Of a DNA stretch of 64,000 nt, positions 1-10,365 are shown in pieces; the stretch's first letter is position 1; each line of letters begins with the position of its first letter. The translations under genes and the position numbers were made by a program. Under the pieces are notes generated by a model. It was given only the letters and a program-made list of their open reading frames with translations. It did no database searches and had not been told where the DNA came from. This stretch comes from Misgurnus anguillicaudatus. Taxonomy: Eukaryota; Chordata; Actinopteri; Cypriniformes; Cobitidae. The DNA lies in the NCBI RefSeq assembly GCF_027580225.2, contig NC_073351.2, positions 6,180,501-6,244,500 of the forward strand, given 5' to 3'.

Positions 1-929
1 TGGTTTTTTTAAAAAAACTAAAATTTTAAGTCACTGATATAAGTCCACAAAACCCATACTAAACATGTTTTAACAAGACTTTCCTAAACAGAATCTAGTA
101 GTCTAGAGTTTTTTCTTTAAAATGATGTGAAAATCATCCTGCCTACTCATTCACATAAACCAATATATTGATTTAGAAATTGTAAGACGCTTTTTGTTTA
201 GAGGGGCCGTATGCAAGAAGGATTGATTGACAGCTAGCAAACAAAGGCTCGCATAATGAGCTGCATAATGAGGCAGGAGGGAACTACAGTAAAGAATGTG
301 AGGACAAATGTATACATGTTTGTTTGAGGTTTATTAAGAAGTTAACAATATAATCAAAATAGAAATGAAGGTCAGTAGGACATTTTCAGTTTATTTGGAA
401 ACGAACCCTATTCAAAAACTTAACTTGTATAAGAAACTGATAAACAACAGAGCTGTAAACTTCATGTGGCTCATGTTACCATATAACTTTATGCCCAAAA
501 AGTGTGAATATGTTTTTCCACTTCATAGTTTTGTCCTGATGAGAGGGATGCAGACCTCTAAGAGAGTTATAAACAGCTGTTAGCATAAATTGTCCACAGA
601 AATACCCTTACATACATAACTGATGGGTAAATGATAGCACTACATTCAGATAAACTATCATGTACATAAACTAAATTAGTATCTCAGATAAACATCTGCA
701 ATGATTAGTTATATAAAAAGCTGTTTTCAGATGACTGTTTTCAGATGCCCATCCCCTTATCGTCTAGCTTCCGTTTTAAACGCGTTTCTGTAAGCGAGTA
801 TGAAGTTTAAAAACACATAGCACGTGGCGTCCGTGTGCGCGAGCTTGCGTCTCCGAGTAAACAACGCGGAGCTCATAATAAAACGGTGTCGCGTGTAAAA
901 CGCAATGTATGGAATGCGTTGCATGTAAA
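1..929. other. No gene seen
   Basis: AT-rich DNA with no convincing open frame, exon or transposon end. The short open frames are not protein-like. The stretch from about 770 to 930 is richer in CpG and resembles interspersed-repeat sequence, but I could not assign it to a family. Confidence 0.5.
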
Positions 930-1252
930 CAATGTCATATTACAGCAGATCCCGCAGTGCAGCATTACTCAAAGTTGCCATGAAGGATACGAAAGTGAAT
1001 AACTGTGTCTAACACTGTACAGCATGTAACAATTATATCCGCCATTACGTGATCACGCGCGTACTCGTTTGTAAATAAGCATGTAAACATGGAATCATAT
1101 TACAGCACACACTTAAAAGACACAGCAGTGCAGCATTACTCAAAGTTGCCATGAAGGATACGAAAGTGAATAACTGTGTCTAACACTGTACAACATGTAA
1201 CAATGAAATCCGGCATTACGTGATCACGCGTACTCGTTTGTAAACAATGCGA
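930..1252. repeat. Direct duplication of a ~150 bp segment
   Basis: A segment around 936-1079 recurs at 1096-1250 in the same orientation. Both copies carry the same run from CATATTACAGCA through GCAGCATTACTC and AAGTTGCCATGAAGG to TACGTGATCACGCG. The second copy has an extra ~11 bases near its start. The copies differ by only a few substitutions, so the duplication is fairly recent. Confidence 0.75.
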
Positions 1253-1869
1253 AAGTTTTTCAATCCGAAGCGTGCAGTCTGCTGAGGCTGCTTATGTAGG
1301 CTGAACTGCACAAGCCATAACATATTACATGATACCAAATATAAATGAAGACAAATGACTTACAGTTTCTTCAGGAATATATCCTCCTCCATTGCTGCAT
1401 CTTCCATTGTTCTTCTTCTTAGGTAACGTTAAAGATAAACGCTTCTCTTCCTCAATGTCCAGACATAAATGAAGATATTCCTCACGTGTGTGTATAAAGT
1501 TTATAATCCAAACATGCGGCAAAGTCCTTAAATCTGGTAAAACTTTACGTTTTGTTTATTATTGTTGGAACTGCTGTCTCTTCATTACCATGTCAACAGC
1601 CTGAGGGCGTGACTGAATTAGAGATAATGAGCTCAGCCAGGAAAAACGGTACTCTCTTTACTTCAATGCAGATTATATAAACAGGAAATATTTGTTTTTG
1701 ATTATAATTAGCTTGTTTAAAAGTAGACATTTCAGGCTTTCTTTGGATATTTGTATCATGTTTGTGTGACGAGTATTCGCGGAGTTTCAACTAATTTTTG
1801 TAACGTGATTTGAGAGACAGCTGGCGGAGACAGAAATGTCTGAATGTGCACCTTGTTTATTTTCTTTAT
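1253..1869. other. No gene seen
   Basis: Short open frames on both strands lack recognisable domains or splice context. No transposon ends were recognised in this interval. Confidence 0.45.
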
Positions 1870-2054
1870 TTGACAAAAACACAAAGATCTTCTTATTGTA
1901 AATGTACACTAATTAAAGAGGACCCTTCAGAGTTTTAAATGATGTCAAACACATAAGTGTTTGATTATTAATGATGGAGTATTTTAAGTTGATTTTGCTA
2001 TGATAAGGAGAAAACACGTCAAAACGCGTCCCCGCGTTTTTGGACCCCTGGGGG
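1870..2054 (-). mobile_element. TTAA-site MITE fragment (piggyBac-like end)
   Basis: This segment is shared, in inverted orientation, with 23599-23785. Its terminus reads GGACCCCTGGGGG followed by TTAA (2055-2058), a piggyBac/Kolobok-type target site. The inner end is not resolved. It abuts the left surviving piece of a hAT copy, so the TTAA element probably inserted into that hAT or adjoins a truncation. Confidence 0.5.
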
Positions 2055-3282
2055 TTAAAGAGTTATTAAGAGCGACAAGACTCAAAAGCGATCTTCCTCA
2101 CGGTGACTGACTGACATCTGAAGCGCATGCACACAGACGTGCGAGTGTGCGACCCGGATATATAGACATCTACACAAAATTAAAGTTTTACAAATATTTG
2201 TTTTGATAAGAATTCACGCAGGTAGGATCTATAATCTGTTATGTCTTAAGTAAATGTTTGGTTAACTGTTGGGTAAAAATATCTTATGTGTAACATTATA
2301 TTAGATCACTTAGAGTTTAAGCAGTCTGTCACAATGTCAATCAAACAAAAGAAAAAAAAGTTTAACATATATTGATGATGTTTTTGCTTTGTGTGTGCTA
2401 AATCTTATAGTTTTACCAGTGATTTTAATGTATGGATGTGGTAATTTTTGTGGTAATTTAAAGGACAAGTTCGGTATTTTACACTTAAAGCTCTGTTTTC
2501 AGATTGTTTATGATGAAAGAGAACAGTTTTGACTGAAATTTCGACATATGCGGCTGCCCCGAGAATTTTCTGGTATTTGTTGTTTCACCTCCCACCTCTA
2601 TAGGTACACTGGAACAATCCTTCCTAAAATGCATTAAACATTCGTTTACAAAGACGTGAAACTCACCGAGTGGTCAGGGGTGTTCACTGATATGCTCACA
2701 CAAAAATTGCTGCAAAAGATGCTTTCCAACAGGTGTTTTAGCATTCGTTGTAAACTTGTGGACCTATTTTTCCAAACGCATCACACCCGTACAATTGTCA
2801 CACCGAGGGGCTGGCTGTCAATAGGCTAAAGCCACGCCCCTCTTCAACTTCCACCTCGAGGAGGTCCCCAAAGCCAACCCAATGACCAGACAACAACAAG
2901 GGCAGGTAAGTATAAAATTAATTCTTTATTGATTTGATAAATATTTAAAATGTTCTTGGGAAATGGGGAGGGGGGAATTAAAACTAATGTCTGTCTCTGC
3001 CCTCCAGGTGGGCCACGGACAGGGAACAAGGGGCAACGGAATGTCCAGGACACTGAGGACCAGGGGGGGGGCGTGGGACTTAGGCTCCAACCTGGTCTAT
3101 ACTACCCATGGCGCGCTCCTTTTTCCTCCTGGAGGCAGAATCAAAAGCCAATGAGTGTTGTGGGTTATTATTCGGGCTGCGTACCTGGGTCTCCCTGGTG
3201 TGGGCTCTTCCTCGCACTTTCACAATGTTTCGTCGAGTCACTCAGTATTTCCTCTTTCTTCTCCACAGGTAACAACTTAGGC

Positions 3283-4507
3283 CAGTGGTCTCAAACTCCC
3301 GGCCCGCGGGCCATTTGCGGCCCGCCCTCCCCCTCTGTGCGGCCCGCGTCAACTTTCAAAAATATAAAATAATCTGGCCCGCAGAAAGATTTTTATTCAG
3401 TTTTTTTATAGTCGTTTGATTTTTTTAATTAAACGTTCAAGTGTTCGTTCACATGTCGCGTCTAACAACGCGTTAAAACGAGTCAAAGCATTACTTTCCA
3501 ACGTGCTCGAGAGCGGAGGTTGTGCTCCGGGGCGTGGGTCGCGTCACCGGTTGCTACGCAGCCATGAACCGCACGCTCCGTGATGTCGAGGATCACTAAA
3601 TGCGTGATCAGATTTTAATTCCTAAACTGAACCTCGCGTCAATCATACCATTGTCACCATGCGATCAGTTAATCTGGTCAGGACTTTGTAGTGTTTGTCT
3701 AGAGAAGAGTTGTTACTTCCGGGTGGATATCAGCTGTTACTCAGAGAAGATCGATCTGCGGTGGGCTTAGTTCACCTCATGTCACAGCATCTAATGGAAA
3801 CACCGCATATGGAGGCAGAGCGGTAGATGTAATGCAACACATTTTAAACTACAGATAAGAAAAGAGCCATCAAAGTGCCCAGGTTAAGAAAAGAGAAAAG
3901 ATGAGGAGAAATGTAAAGAAGATAAAAGTATGTATACTGCTATATATAAAGTATAATATATTATTATGTAGCTTACTATTCAATTACACATAGAGCAGTA
4001 CTATTATTTTTTCTGTCCAATATATCTTATATAACATGGACTAATTCAAAAGTTATGGGATCACTTTCAATTATTAATATTTTCCCACATATAATAGAAA
4101 ATTTATGAAAACTGAAATAATAAAGAACATAATGAAGTCAATACTATGACTGAAAACAATCCAAAATAAATCAAAACAGAAACACTTACTAGTGGTAATT
4201 TTTATAATAGTTTATAAATGTATACAGGATTTAAATTTGTTAGTTTAGTGCAAGGTTTTAATAGGTCTTTGTTAAAATAAGATTAAGAAAAGATTTACTT
4301 AGGCTACTTTTATAATATAATGTATATTAAAAAGATAAAACCATTGCTTATATATTTTCAAGTATTATTATACATTAAATAATAGAAATTAAACATGACA
4401 TTTACAGAAACATTGTACTTTTTTGAACGTTAAAATAGCTCTGCGGCCCCCCGATGAACTGTCTGTCTTAAAAATGGCCCCAAGCCAGTTTGAGTTTGAG
4501 ACCCCTG
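3283..4507. mobile_element. Non-autonomous hAT with perfect 8-bp target duplication
   Basis: The termini are CAGTGGTCTCAAACT on the left and, inverted, CAGGGGTCTCAAACT on the right. The 8-bp duplication ACTTAGGC flanks it at 3275-3282 and 4508-4515. Length is 1225 bp. The subterminal part near the left end is rich in GGCCCGC. No transposase frame remains. It inserted into the first recognisable unit of the 137-bp array, so it is younger than the array. Confidence 0.9.
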
Positions 4508-5070
4508 ACTTAGGCACAAAGCACAGTTAATCGGCTTGGAATGGTTCTCACCTCTCTGCTGGACACAGCGTACCGTAAGTACAGGTTTCTTCAAACTCTC
4601 CTCAGGTTATTCACTTTCTCTGTTCTTTCCTTCACGGGTATCAACTTGGACACAGAAGCACAGTTAATTGGCTTTGAATGGCTCTCACCTCTCTGCTGGA
4701 CACAGCGTACCGTAAGTACAGGTTTCTTCGATCTCTCCTCAGGTTATTCACTCTCTCTGTTCTTTCCTTCACAGGTATCAACTTGGACACAGAAGCACAG
4801 TTAATTGGCTTTGAATAACTCTCACCTCTCTGCTGGACACAGCTTACCGTAAGTACAGGTTTCTTCGATCTCTCCTCAGGTTATTCACTTTCTCTGTTCT
4901 TTCCTTCACAGGTATCAACTTGGACACAGAAGCACAGTTAATTGGCTTTGAATGGCTCTCACCTCTCTGCTGGACACAGCGTACCGTGAGTACAGGTTTC
5001 TTCGATCTCTCCTCAGGCTATTCACTTTCTCTGTTCTTCCCTCCACAGGTATCCGCTTGGGCGAAACGTC
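4508..5070 (+). repeat. 137-bp tandem array with splice-signal-like units
   Basis: Four units keep an exact 137-bp spacing: CCTCTCTGCTGGACACAGC recurs at 4551, 4688, 4825 and 4962. Each unit holds a donor-like ACCGTAAGTACAGG (GTGAGTAC in the last) and an acceptor-like pyrimidine run ending CACAGGTATC. A more diverged unit precedes the hAT at about 3210-3282. Homologous 129-bp units lie in the inverted copy at 27.66-28.1 kb. Confidence 0.85.
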
Positions 5071-6630
5071 TGATGGAGTAAGTCGTCCCTACGTGGCGTC
5101 GGGGGCGAACCCTCTCGACGGCTGTGCGGTGGCAGGGGGGGTGGAATAACTCAACGTCTCACCGGGCCGAGCGCTTCCCTTTCCTCGCTGCCGTCAGACG
5201 TTCGAACTCTGGACAGGGGCGCCCCTTTGTAGAGGCCACGGGATGATGAGAATCACTTCACCTCGCTCTCTGCAACAATAAGACTCGCACAGTTTACAGT
5301 ATTGAATGGTAATAGCCACAAATCGTACTCACAATGCTGCTGCTTCTCCAGCTCTTCGTTGTCGCTCGCACCACCCACCAAATGTCTAGGCGGGAAAGGA
5401 TCGTCCCGGGGCACCGTGCTACTTTCTGAGATCTGAAACACGCTCACAACATATGCAGGGTTGAGTCAAGCTAAGGCCAGCAGCCTCTTGGTCTTCCCTT
5501 AGCGAAGTGCGTGAAGGCGGGGGTCTGTCAGACAGGACATACAGCAATCCACAGCAACCCACAGCAATATACAACACCACGTCAAACTTAAAGGTTTTCC
5601 CAGCACAAAGACTCACCCACCACGCTCAGTGCACAAAAAGGACTCCCGTCTTCCTCTACTTCACTTCAGTCAGATCTGGCGATGGATAATGCGGCCCAGC
5701 TAGTGGTGTCGTCGTTGTGACTGCTTCAGTAAAACGTCCACTCGGCTCACCCACCACACTATAATAGGGGTAGGGCCGTTCTCTTCCTCCTGGAGGAATC
5801 TACATACGGCTAGATCATTACACAAGGCATTTACAACTTGCACTTGGTACTCACAACAATGTCGGTTTTCAATCCCCGTTTCCTCTTGGTCTCAATTCAC
5901 CAAATACTCTGTGTGTTTTTCAACCTTTAAGGTTCGGGATGCCTTCGTAAGTATACTAATGCAACCTGAGAGAGAGGGAGAGTTAGACAGCCACCAGCAG
6001 TGTACCAACACGGCCCAGCACAGCGCTTCAACACACACCAACCAGACTCAACGGATCAACGTTTAAAAAAAAAAAGCCTCCGGTGCAGTGCTCCTTTAAC
6101 TCACAGCCCCGTCCTTTTCGCTTCTCCTGGCTGCCGCACTCTTTCCTCTCGCTATAAGCGCTCTTGTGGATCAACGGCGCCCTCCGGCTCTTCCAAGGAC
6201 GGGGCGTGTGGTTCAGTCTGCCCTAGGCAATAAAAAGGAGCTCATGCCCGAAACAACTCTCCCCTTGTGTGCTGCTACAGCTCCATTTATGTGGCCCGTC
6301 CTCATCTCTTCCTCCAATCAGAGCTGCTACTTTAATGTGCTGCACCTGTGGCTCGTTTCTGCATAATTTGCGTTGCCTGGGAGACCAGGAAGTGAAGGGT
6401 GCGTTTAAAAATTCTGTCCAGGCGAAACCTCTCCTCTCCATTTTCGGTTCCGCCCTAAGTCACCCGGTGACACATTCTTCCGCTGATAGCTTGAATAATA
6501 GACACTCCAGCCCAGGTGGTGGCGATAATCCGCCTTTGCTAATTGCAAGAATACAAATGGGTTCCCGGCGCGGAGTAATGCCGTACCTCACAGCACATCT
6601 AATACAAGTCAATGGAGTTGGCAAAAACTA
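5071..6630. other. Interior of the tandem-array element, no coding gene
   Basis: The GC-rich tract at 5040-5240 and the string CTGGACAGGGGCGCCC near 5210 match the inverted copy at 26-28 kb. Several GT/AG-like sites and short open frames occur on both strands, but none encodes a recognisable domain. The stretch 6280-6480 aligns with the promoter-like end of the inverted copy, including a TATA-like ACATAAAT on the minus strand near 6288. Confidence 0.5.
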
Positions 6631-6879
6631 CGATAAAACCTGTTGGAATGCGTCTTTTGCAGCGATTTTTGTGTGAGCATATCCCTGAACACGCTGTACA
6701 AATGATACAGCATCAAACAAAAATGGAGAAAGAAAATTATTCTTAAAGGAAAATTCATATACAAAACAATGGCTTGATGATTCTGTTAAAAATTTAAACA
6801 GGCTGTTGTTAACATACATTTGCATAAAGCATCTATATATGTATATATGATTAGAGTATTAAAAACCTTAAAAGTGTTA

Positions 6880-7632
6880 GGTTGTTTTCACATATGTTGG
6901 TGCGCACCGTGGTGCGGCCTCGGAGCGCACCAAAATACATTGTATCATTTTTCTGTTAGTGCGGTTCGTGTTCACATATATATTTACTCGAAATGCCGCA
7001 CCGTACACCATGTGACAACGGTCAGCGCTGTCATTGGTCTCTGACAGCTCTTACCGTCTCATGACCACCCCCACGTTTCCACGACAACCAGCCTGACAGG
7101 GAGAGCGCAGCTATCAAGATGTGGAGATAAACGATGCACGTCTTTGCAAAGTTTCTTTGCTTTAACGCGAAATTGCGCAGCTGTTCTATTAAAGCCTTTC
7201 TCACGGAGCCGTTTGCTAAAAAGCCTGTACTGTCACTATTTGTGTGTGGAGGACAGCTATGCATTTATAAAATCATCAGCTCAAACGTAAAGGAGACAGC
7301 GAATCTTTATGCAACGGACCAGGATTGGCTTGTTTGTTGTTAACCCACAATATAACACCCGGCTCACGTCACAACGGAAGCCCAGTGGCTCAAACATGTG
7401 GAGAACTTCCTGTATTTGGTTCGGCCCGAGGTCCGGCAGTGTTCACACCACAGGTGGGTCGCCCCAGAGTTCGGCAACAGCCGCTCCGAGACCACCTGTT
7501 TAGAGCGGTCTCGGAGCGGCTGTTTAGTGCGCACCCGAGTGTGGCTGTTGTGTTCACACTGACCCAAACGCACCGTACTCGGAGCGACACGTCATTTGGG
7601 CCGACCTAAACAGTGTATATGTGAAAACACCC
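6880..7632. mobile_element. Harbinger-like non-autonomous element, TTA target duplication
   Basis: Inverted ends are GGTTGTTTTCACATATG and, inverted, GGGTGTTTTCACATATAC. TTA is duplicated at 6877-6879 and 7633-7635, and the empty site is visible in the intact hAT near 33010 (GTGTTAAATTAGGG). Length is 753 bp. A strong internal palindrome lies around 7485-7525 (CCGCTCCGAGACC and its complement). The 3-bp T-rich target fits the PIF/Harbinger superfamily. Confidence 0.8.
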
Positions 7633-7754
7633 TTAAATTAGGGTAAATTTAGAACAGATAAAAATATGTGATTAATTTGCGATTAATCGCGAGTTAACTC
7701 ATGAAATCATGCGATTAATCTAGATTAATTGTTTTTAATCTATTGACAGCCCTA

Positions 7755-7849
7755 GTTTTTAGTAAGGCATGTTTGTTAAAACTAGTTATATTTCCCGATT
7801 AAACTAAGGCCTAGTCCTGGATTAAGCTAATCCCTGTCCGGGAAACCGC
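7755..7849 (-). mobile_element. Truncated MITE (GGTTTCCCGGACAGGGATTA family)
   Basis: The reverse complement runs from GGTTTCCCGGACAGGGATTA through GGACTAGGCCTTAGTTTAA and matches the left part of the complete copy at 40747-40984. The other end is lost at the junction with hAT copy 1 (7754). Confidence 0.6.
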
Positions 7850-8252
7850 CATTCAATGTTCACAAACCTGCTTTTGTTTGAACCACTTTTTCAAATTTAT
7901 TTGAAAAATGTTTAACTTTGTTTGCATTTTCAGTTCAGTTGGCAGGCTGTTCCAAAGCAGTGTACCTTGAACTGAAAATGTGGATTGTGCAAATTTTGTT
8001 TTTCTCTTTGGTACTATGCAATTCTGATTAGTTATAGCTAGTGTTGGGCGATATGCCCTATTTTCAGATCATCCTATCGTCAGCCTGTGAGATTGGCGAT
8101 ACACGATATTATCGGGGGGCGGGGCAGTAGTTTACTCATTTTTTTATATGTTAATTTTTTACTCATTATAACAAGTCACTTGATGGGTGGACAAAAAAAA
8201 AACAAGAGCAACACCGTGATGACCGCAACCTTCTTAAACCTGATGCCATTAA

Positions 8253-8528
8253 AGCAACACTATGTAGTTTTTTTACCTTTAAATAATGTCTCTAAAATTA
8301 TTTCAGTGATAGAACAACTTTTAAGTGGACAAATTGTACTGTTGCTGCAACCTGAGCAGCCTCCTAGCTGCTACAAGCACACTCTGAAAGTGGCGGTGAA
8401 GGGTAGAGCACACAGCCCTGCCCCTCCCCCTGCCTGCAGAAGAGTGTCTGATACCAGGCACTGTTGCGCTTTTCAACCACATGGGGGAGCTTTAAGTCAT
8501 TTTTACATGGAAACTACATAGTGTTGCT
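8253..8528. mobile_element. TTAA-flanked MITE (AGCAACAC...GTTGCT)
   Basis: The termini are AGCAACACTATGTAGTTT and its inverted match AAACTACATAGTGTTGCT. TTAA lies on each side (8249-8252 and 8529-8532). Length is 276 bp. The TTAA target suggests a piggyBac or Kolobok mobiliser. A related, longer copy is at 58192-58500 and a truncated one near 56625. Confidence 0.82.
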
Positions 8529-9204
8529 TTAATGCGAGCGCGTCATTAAAACCATATCATGATTACTTAATAACTGTAAAAACATGTATCTGCGCACGCA
8601 CACACACGTGCGCGCACATACAAACAATTCAATGCATTGGTTTAGTGCTGTTGCAGAAGACTACACGTGTCAAGCAGTGGTGCTCTCATGAGATGCCTTT
8701 TTAAACGCATCGGTCCAGCGGAACGCAATCATATTTTAAACACAATCATATATTAAACACGAGGGACGTGTTGCTAAAACTCCTTGAAATGCATATCATA
8801 AACAGGATTAATACCTAGTGATCTGACTTCGGACAGAGCGCAGCTTTCTGCACGTACGCGAGAGTGAGAGAGAGGCGCTAATATGCAGCGGGTCATATTT
8901 TAAACAAAAAGTAAAGTTTGCCTCAGCTCGCATGAAACGCGTTAAACTGAACAAATACATAAGGATTACTACTTTAGTTTATGTTTAGACTTCGGACAGA
9001 CGAGAGAGTGCGTGCACGTGAGACAGAGAGAAGCGCAGCTGCTCATGACGCGGCCTGCTGGATTTAGAAGGAGACCAAGACGCGCGCATTAAGTGCAGGT
9101 ACGTGCAAGAAGGAATTCTCTCTTTACACGCTCTCCTCGTAAAGTAAAGCCCACAAACCGTCATGCGAGGAAAAGCATGCATTGTGGATGTTAATGTAAA
9201 ACTA

Positions 9205-9233
9205 TGATGATAATAATAATAATAATAATAACC
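9205..9233. repeat. (TAA)n microsatellite
   Basis: Short uninterrupted TAA/ATGA run within the hAT at 8039-9335. Confidence 0.9.
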
Positions 9234-9500
9234 ATTCGCCAACTATCGTCATGACTATCGCCATGACAGCCTGCCATTGGCGATATGTATGAAGATCGTC
9301 GAAACACGATACTATCGTCTATCGGCACAACCCTAGTTATAGCTCTTGTAGTGATCCCCTTACTACTCTGTTTCAATATTAATTTGCATATAATGTCTGG
9401 AGCAAGATTATGTACACATTTAAAAACCAATTTAATAAGAGACAAACTAATAAAATTTTCATAGTAAAAAAGCTGTATACCAGTTACACATGTCACACGT

Positions 9501-9864
9501 TAAGAGGTTAAGAGGCACTACTGCAGCTGCTCTTTTTTGTTACTGGTGTTGGTTACATGTTAAGAGTAAATATACTCTTGAATGGTCCGTGTATCTTTTG
9601 GTCATTTGATTATCCTTTTAGAAACGGGTATTAAAAAACAAAAATTAAAATTGAAATACAAGGCGTTTTTCTTTTTCATGGTGTAAAACGGATTAGTAAA
9701 ATTTTGAAAATGGTTTGATTTTTGTTTTATATTTTGAATAACAAAAAGTAAAATCACCAGAACACAGAAACGAAAAAAGGCCCGTTTTTTATATTCCGGG
9801 ACCGGATGTGGTCATTTAGATGACAAAAGCCCCAAATTTGACAGTGTGGCTATTGCTAGTTTAG
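9501..9864. other. No gene seen, upstream of the integrase-like gene
   Basis: AT-rich sequence with no recognisable exon or transposon end. It would contain the promoter or an upstream non-coding exon of the gene whose first coding exon opens at 9865, but I see no clear TATA box. Confidence 0.4.
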
Positions 9865-10092
9865 CCCAGACAAAAATGTCTTTTGGAACCGTACTGGAAC
9901 CGTATGATTTTAGACATGGCAAAAGAAGGCCTGTCATCTGCCGAAATCTCTGCACGAATATCACACGAAAGTGGGGGAGCAAGAGGATGTTCTGCAAGAA
10001 ATGTGAGGAGATTCTGCACTGAAAACGGCTTAAGTTTAATGGGACTCCCCGACACACATTTGGAGTTAGAAGTGGCAAAAGCTATAACAGAG
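9865..10092 (+). pseudogene. Integrase-like gene, first coding exon
   Basis: Open from just after an in-frame stop at 9862-9864; the first in-frame ATG is at 9904. It encodes a basic, helix-rich N-terminus with GLSSAEISARIS and NVRRFCTENGL, as in the N-terminal part of fish integrase-core proteins. The exon ends in GAG, phase 0, at a good donor GTATGT (10093). Confidence 0.7.
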
Positions 10093-10118
10093 GTATGTAT
10101 ACTGTATACTCGCTATAT

Positions 10119-10121
<3 letters not shown>

Positions 10122-10157
<36 letters not shown>
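10122..10157. repeat. (GT)n microsatellite
   Basis: Uninterrupted GT run of about 18 units in intron 1 of the integrase-like gene. Confidence 0.95.
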
Positions 10158-10159
<2 letters not shown>

Positions 10160-10365
10160 CTGGTAATTATCACGTTGTGACCCACAAAGATAGGAATACC
10201 AGTATTTTTGTGACCTTCTGGGGACATTTTGATGTCCCCATCTGGAAACAAGCTTATAAATCAAACAAAATGATCTTGAAAATGTGAAGTAGGAGAAGGG
10301 TTTCTGTGATGGTTGGGGTTAGGGAATAGGGTAGGTAAGGGGAATAGAATATACAGTTTGTATGG

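Larger units (their letters stand above)
2461..6695 (+). mobile_element. Large unclassified element with internal 137-bp tandem array (copy 1)
   Basis: This block lies inside hAT copy 1. Imperfect inverted repeats lie near its ends: 2682-2742 pairs with 6631-6690, sharing ATGCTCACACAAAAAT and GCTGCAAAAGA. The left side extends ~220 bp beyond the arm; the right side seems truncated. The interior holds a tandem array (4508-5070) and GC-rich tracts at 5040-5240. It also has a region around 6280-6480 homologous to the promoter-like end of the inverted copy at 26.17-28.48 kb. No transposase frame is visible. A third fragment lies near 39.03-39.2 kb. I do not recognise a named family. Confidence 0.65.
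2055..7754. mobile_element. Non-autonomous hAT copy 1, split into three pieces
   Basis: Pieces at 2055-2460, 6696-6879 and 7633-7754 align with consecutive parts of the intact hAT at 31822-33127. The right terminus is TTGACAGCCCTA at 7754. The left third, including the left terminus, is missing. The copy is interrupted by a 4.2 kb tandem-array element (2461-6695) and a Harbinger-like element (6880-7632). About 150 bp of the reference hAT (32678-32830) is absent at the first insertion, indicating a deletion there. Confidence 0.8.
8039..9335. mobile_element. Non-autonomous hAT with 8-bp target duplication
   Basis: The ends are TAGTGTTGGGCGATA and, inverted, TAGGGTTGTGCCGATA. GTTATAGC is duplicated at 8031-8038 and 9336-9343. 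Length is 1297 bp. Both subterminal regions carry related GCGATA/ATCG-rich sequence. It lacks a transposase frame and hosts a TTAA MITE (8253-8528) and a TAA microsatellite. Confidence 0.88.
7853..9500 (-). mobile_element. LINE reverse-transcriptase C-terminal remnant, split by a hAT
   Basis: Minus-strand translation of about 9500-9344 gives a LINE-type tail motif (LVFKCVHNLAP). Minus-strand 8038-7853 gives WNSLPTELK followed by a stop (7853-7855). These are adjacent parts of the ORF2 C-terminus typical of fish LINEs; the hAT at 8039-9335 separates them. The fragment at 63061-63402 encodes the stretch just upstream in the same type of protein. 5'-truncated; clade not assigned. Confidence 0.6.

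Noticed and set aside
2950..3372. 140-codon open frame in the tandem-array element
   Set aside because: It runs across the junction into the hAT inserted at 3283 and is low-complexity, so it cannot be an ancestral gene.
4508..5070. CRISPR-like array
   Set aside because: Units are contiguous 137-bp tandem repeats without spacers, in a vertebrate-type genome.
4541..5149. Repeated open frames (ALTSLLDTAYR...) in the 137-bp array
   Set aside because: 137 is not a multiple of three, so the frame shifts between units; the open stretches are a by-product of the repeat.
10082..10264. Open frames with poly Thr-His or Val-Cys
   Set aside because: They are translations of the GT microsatellite.
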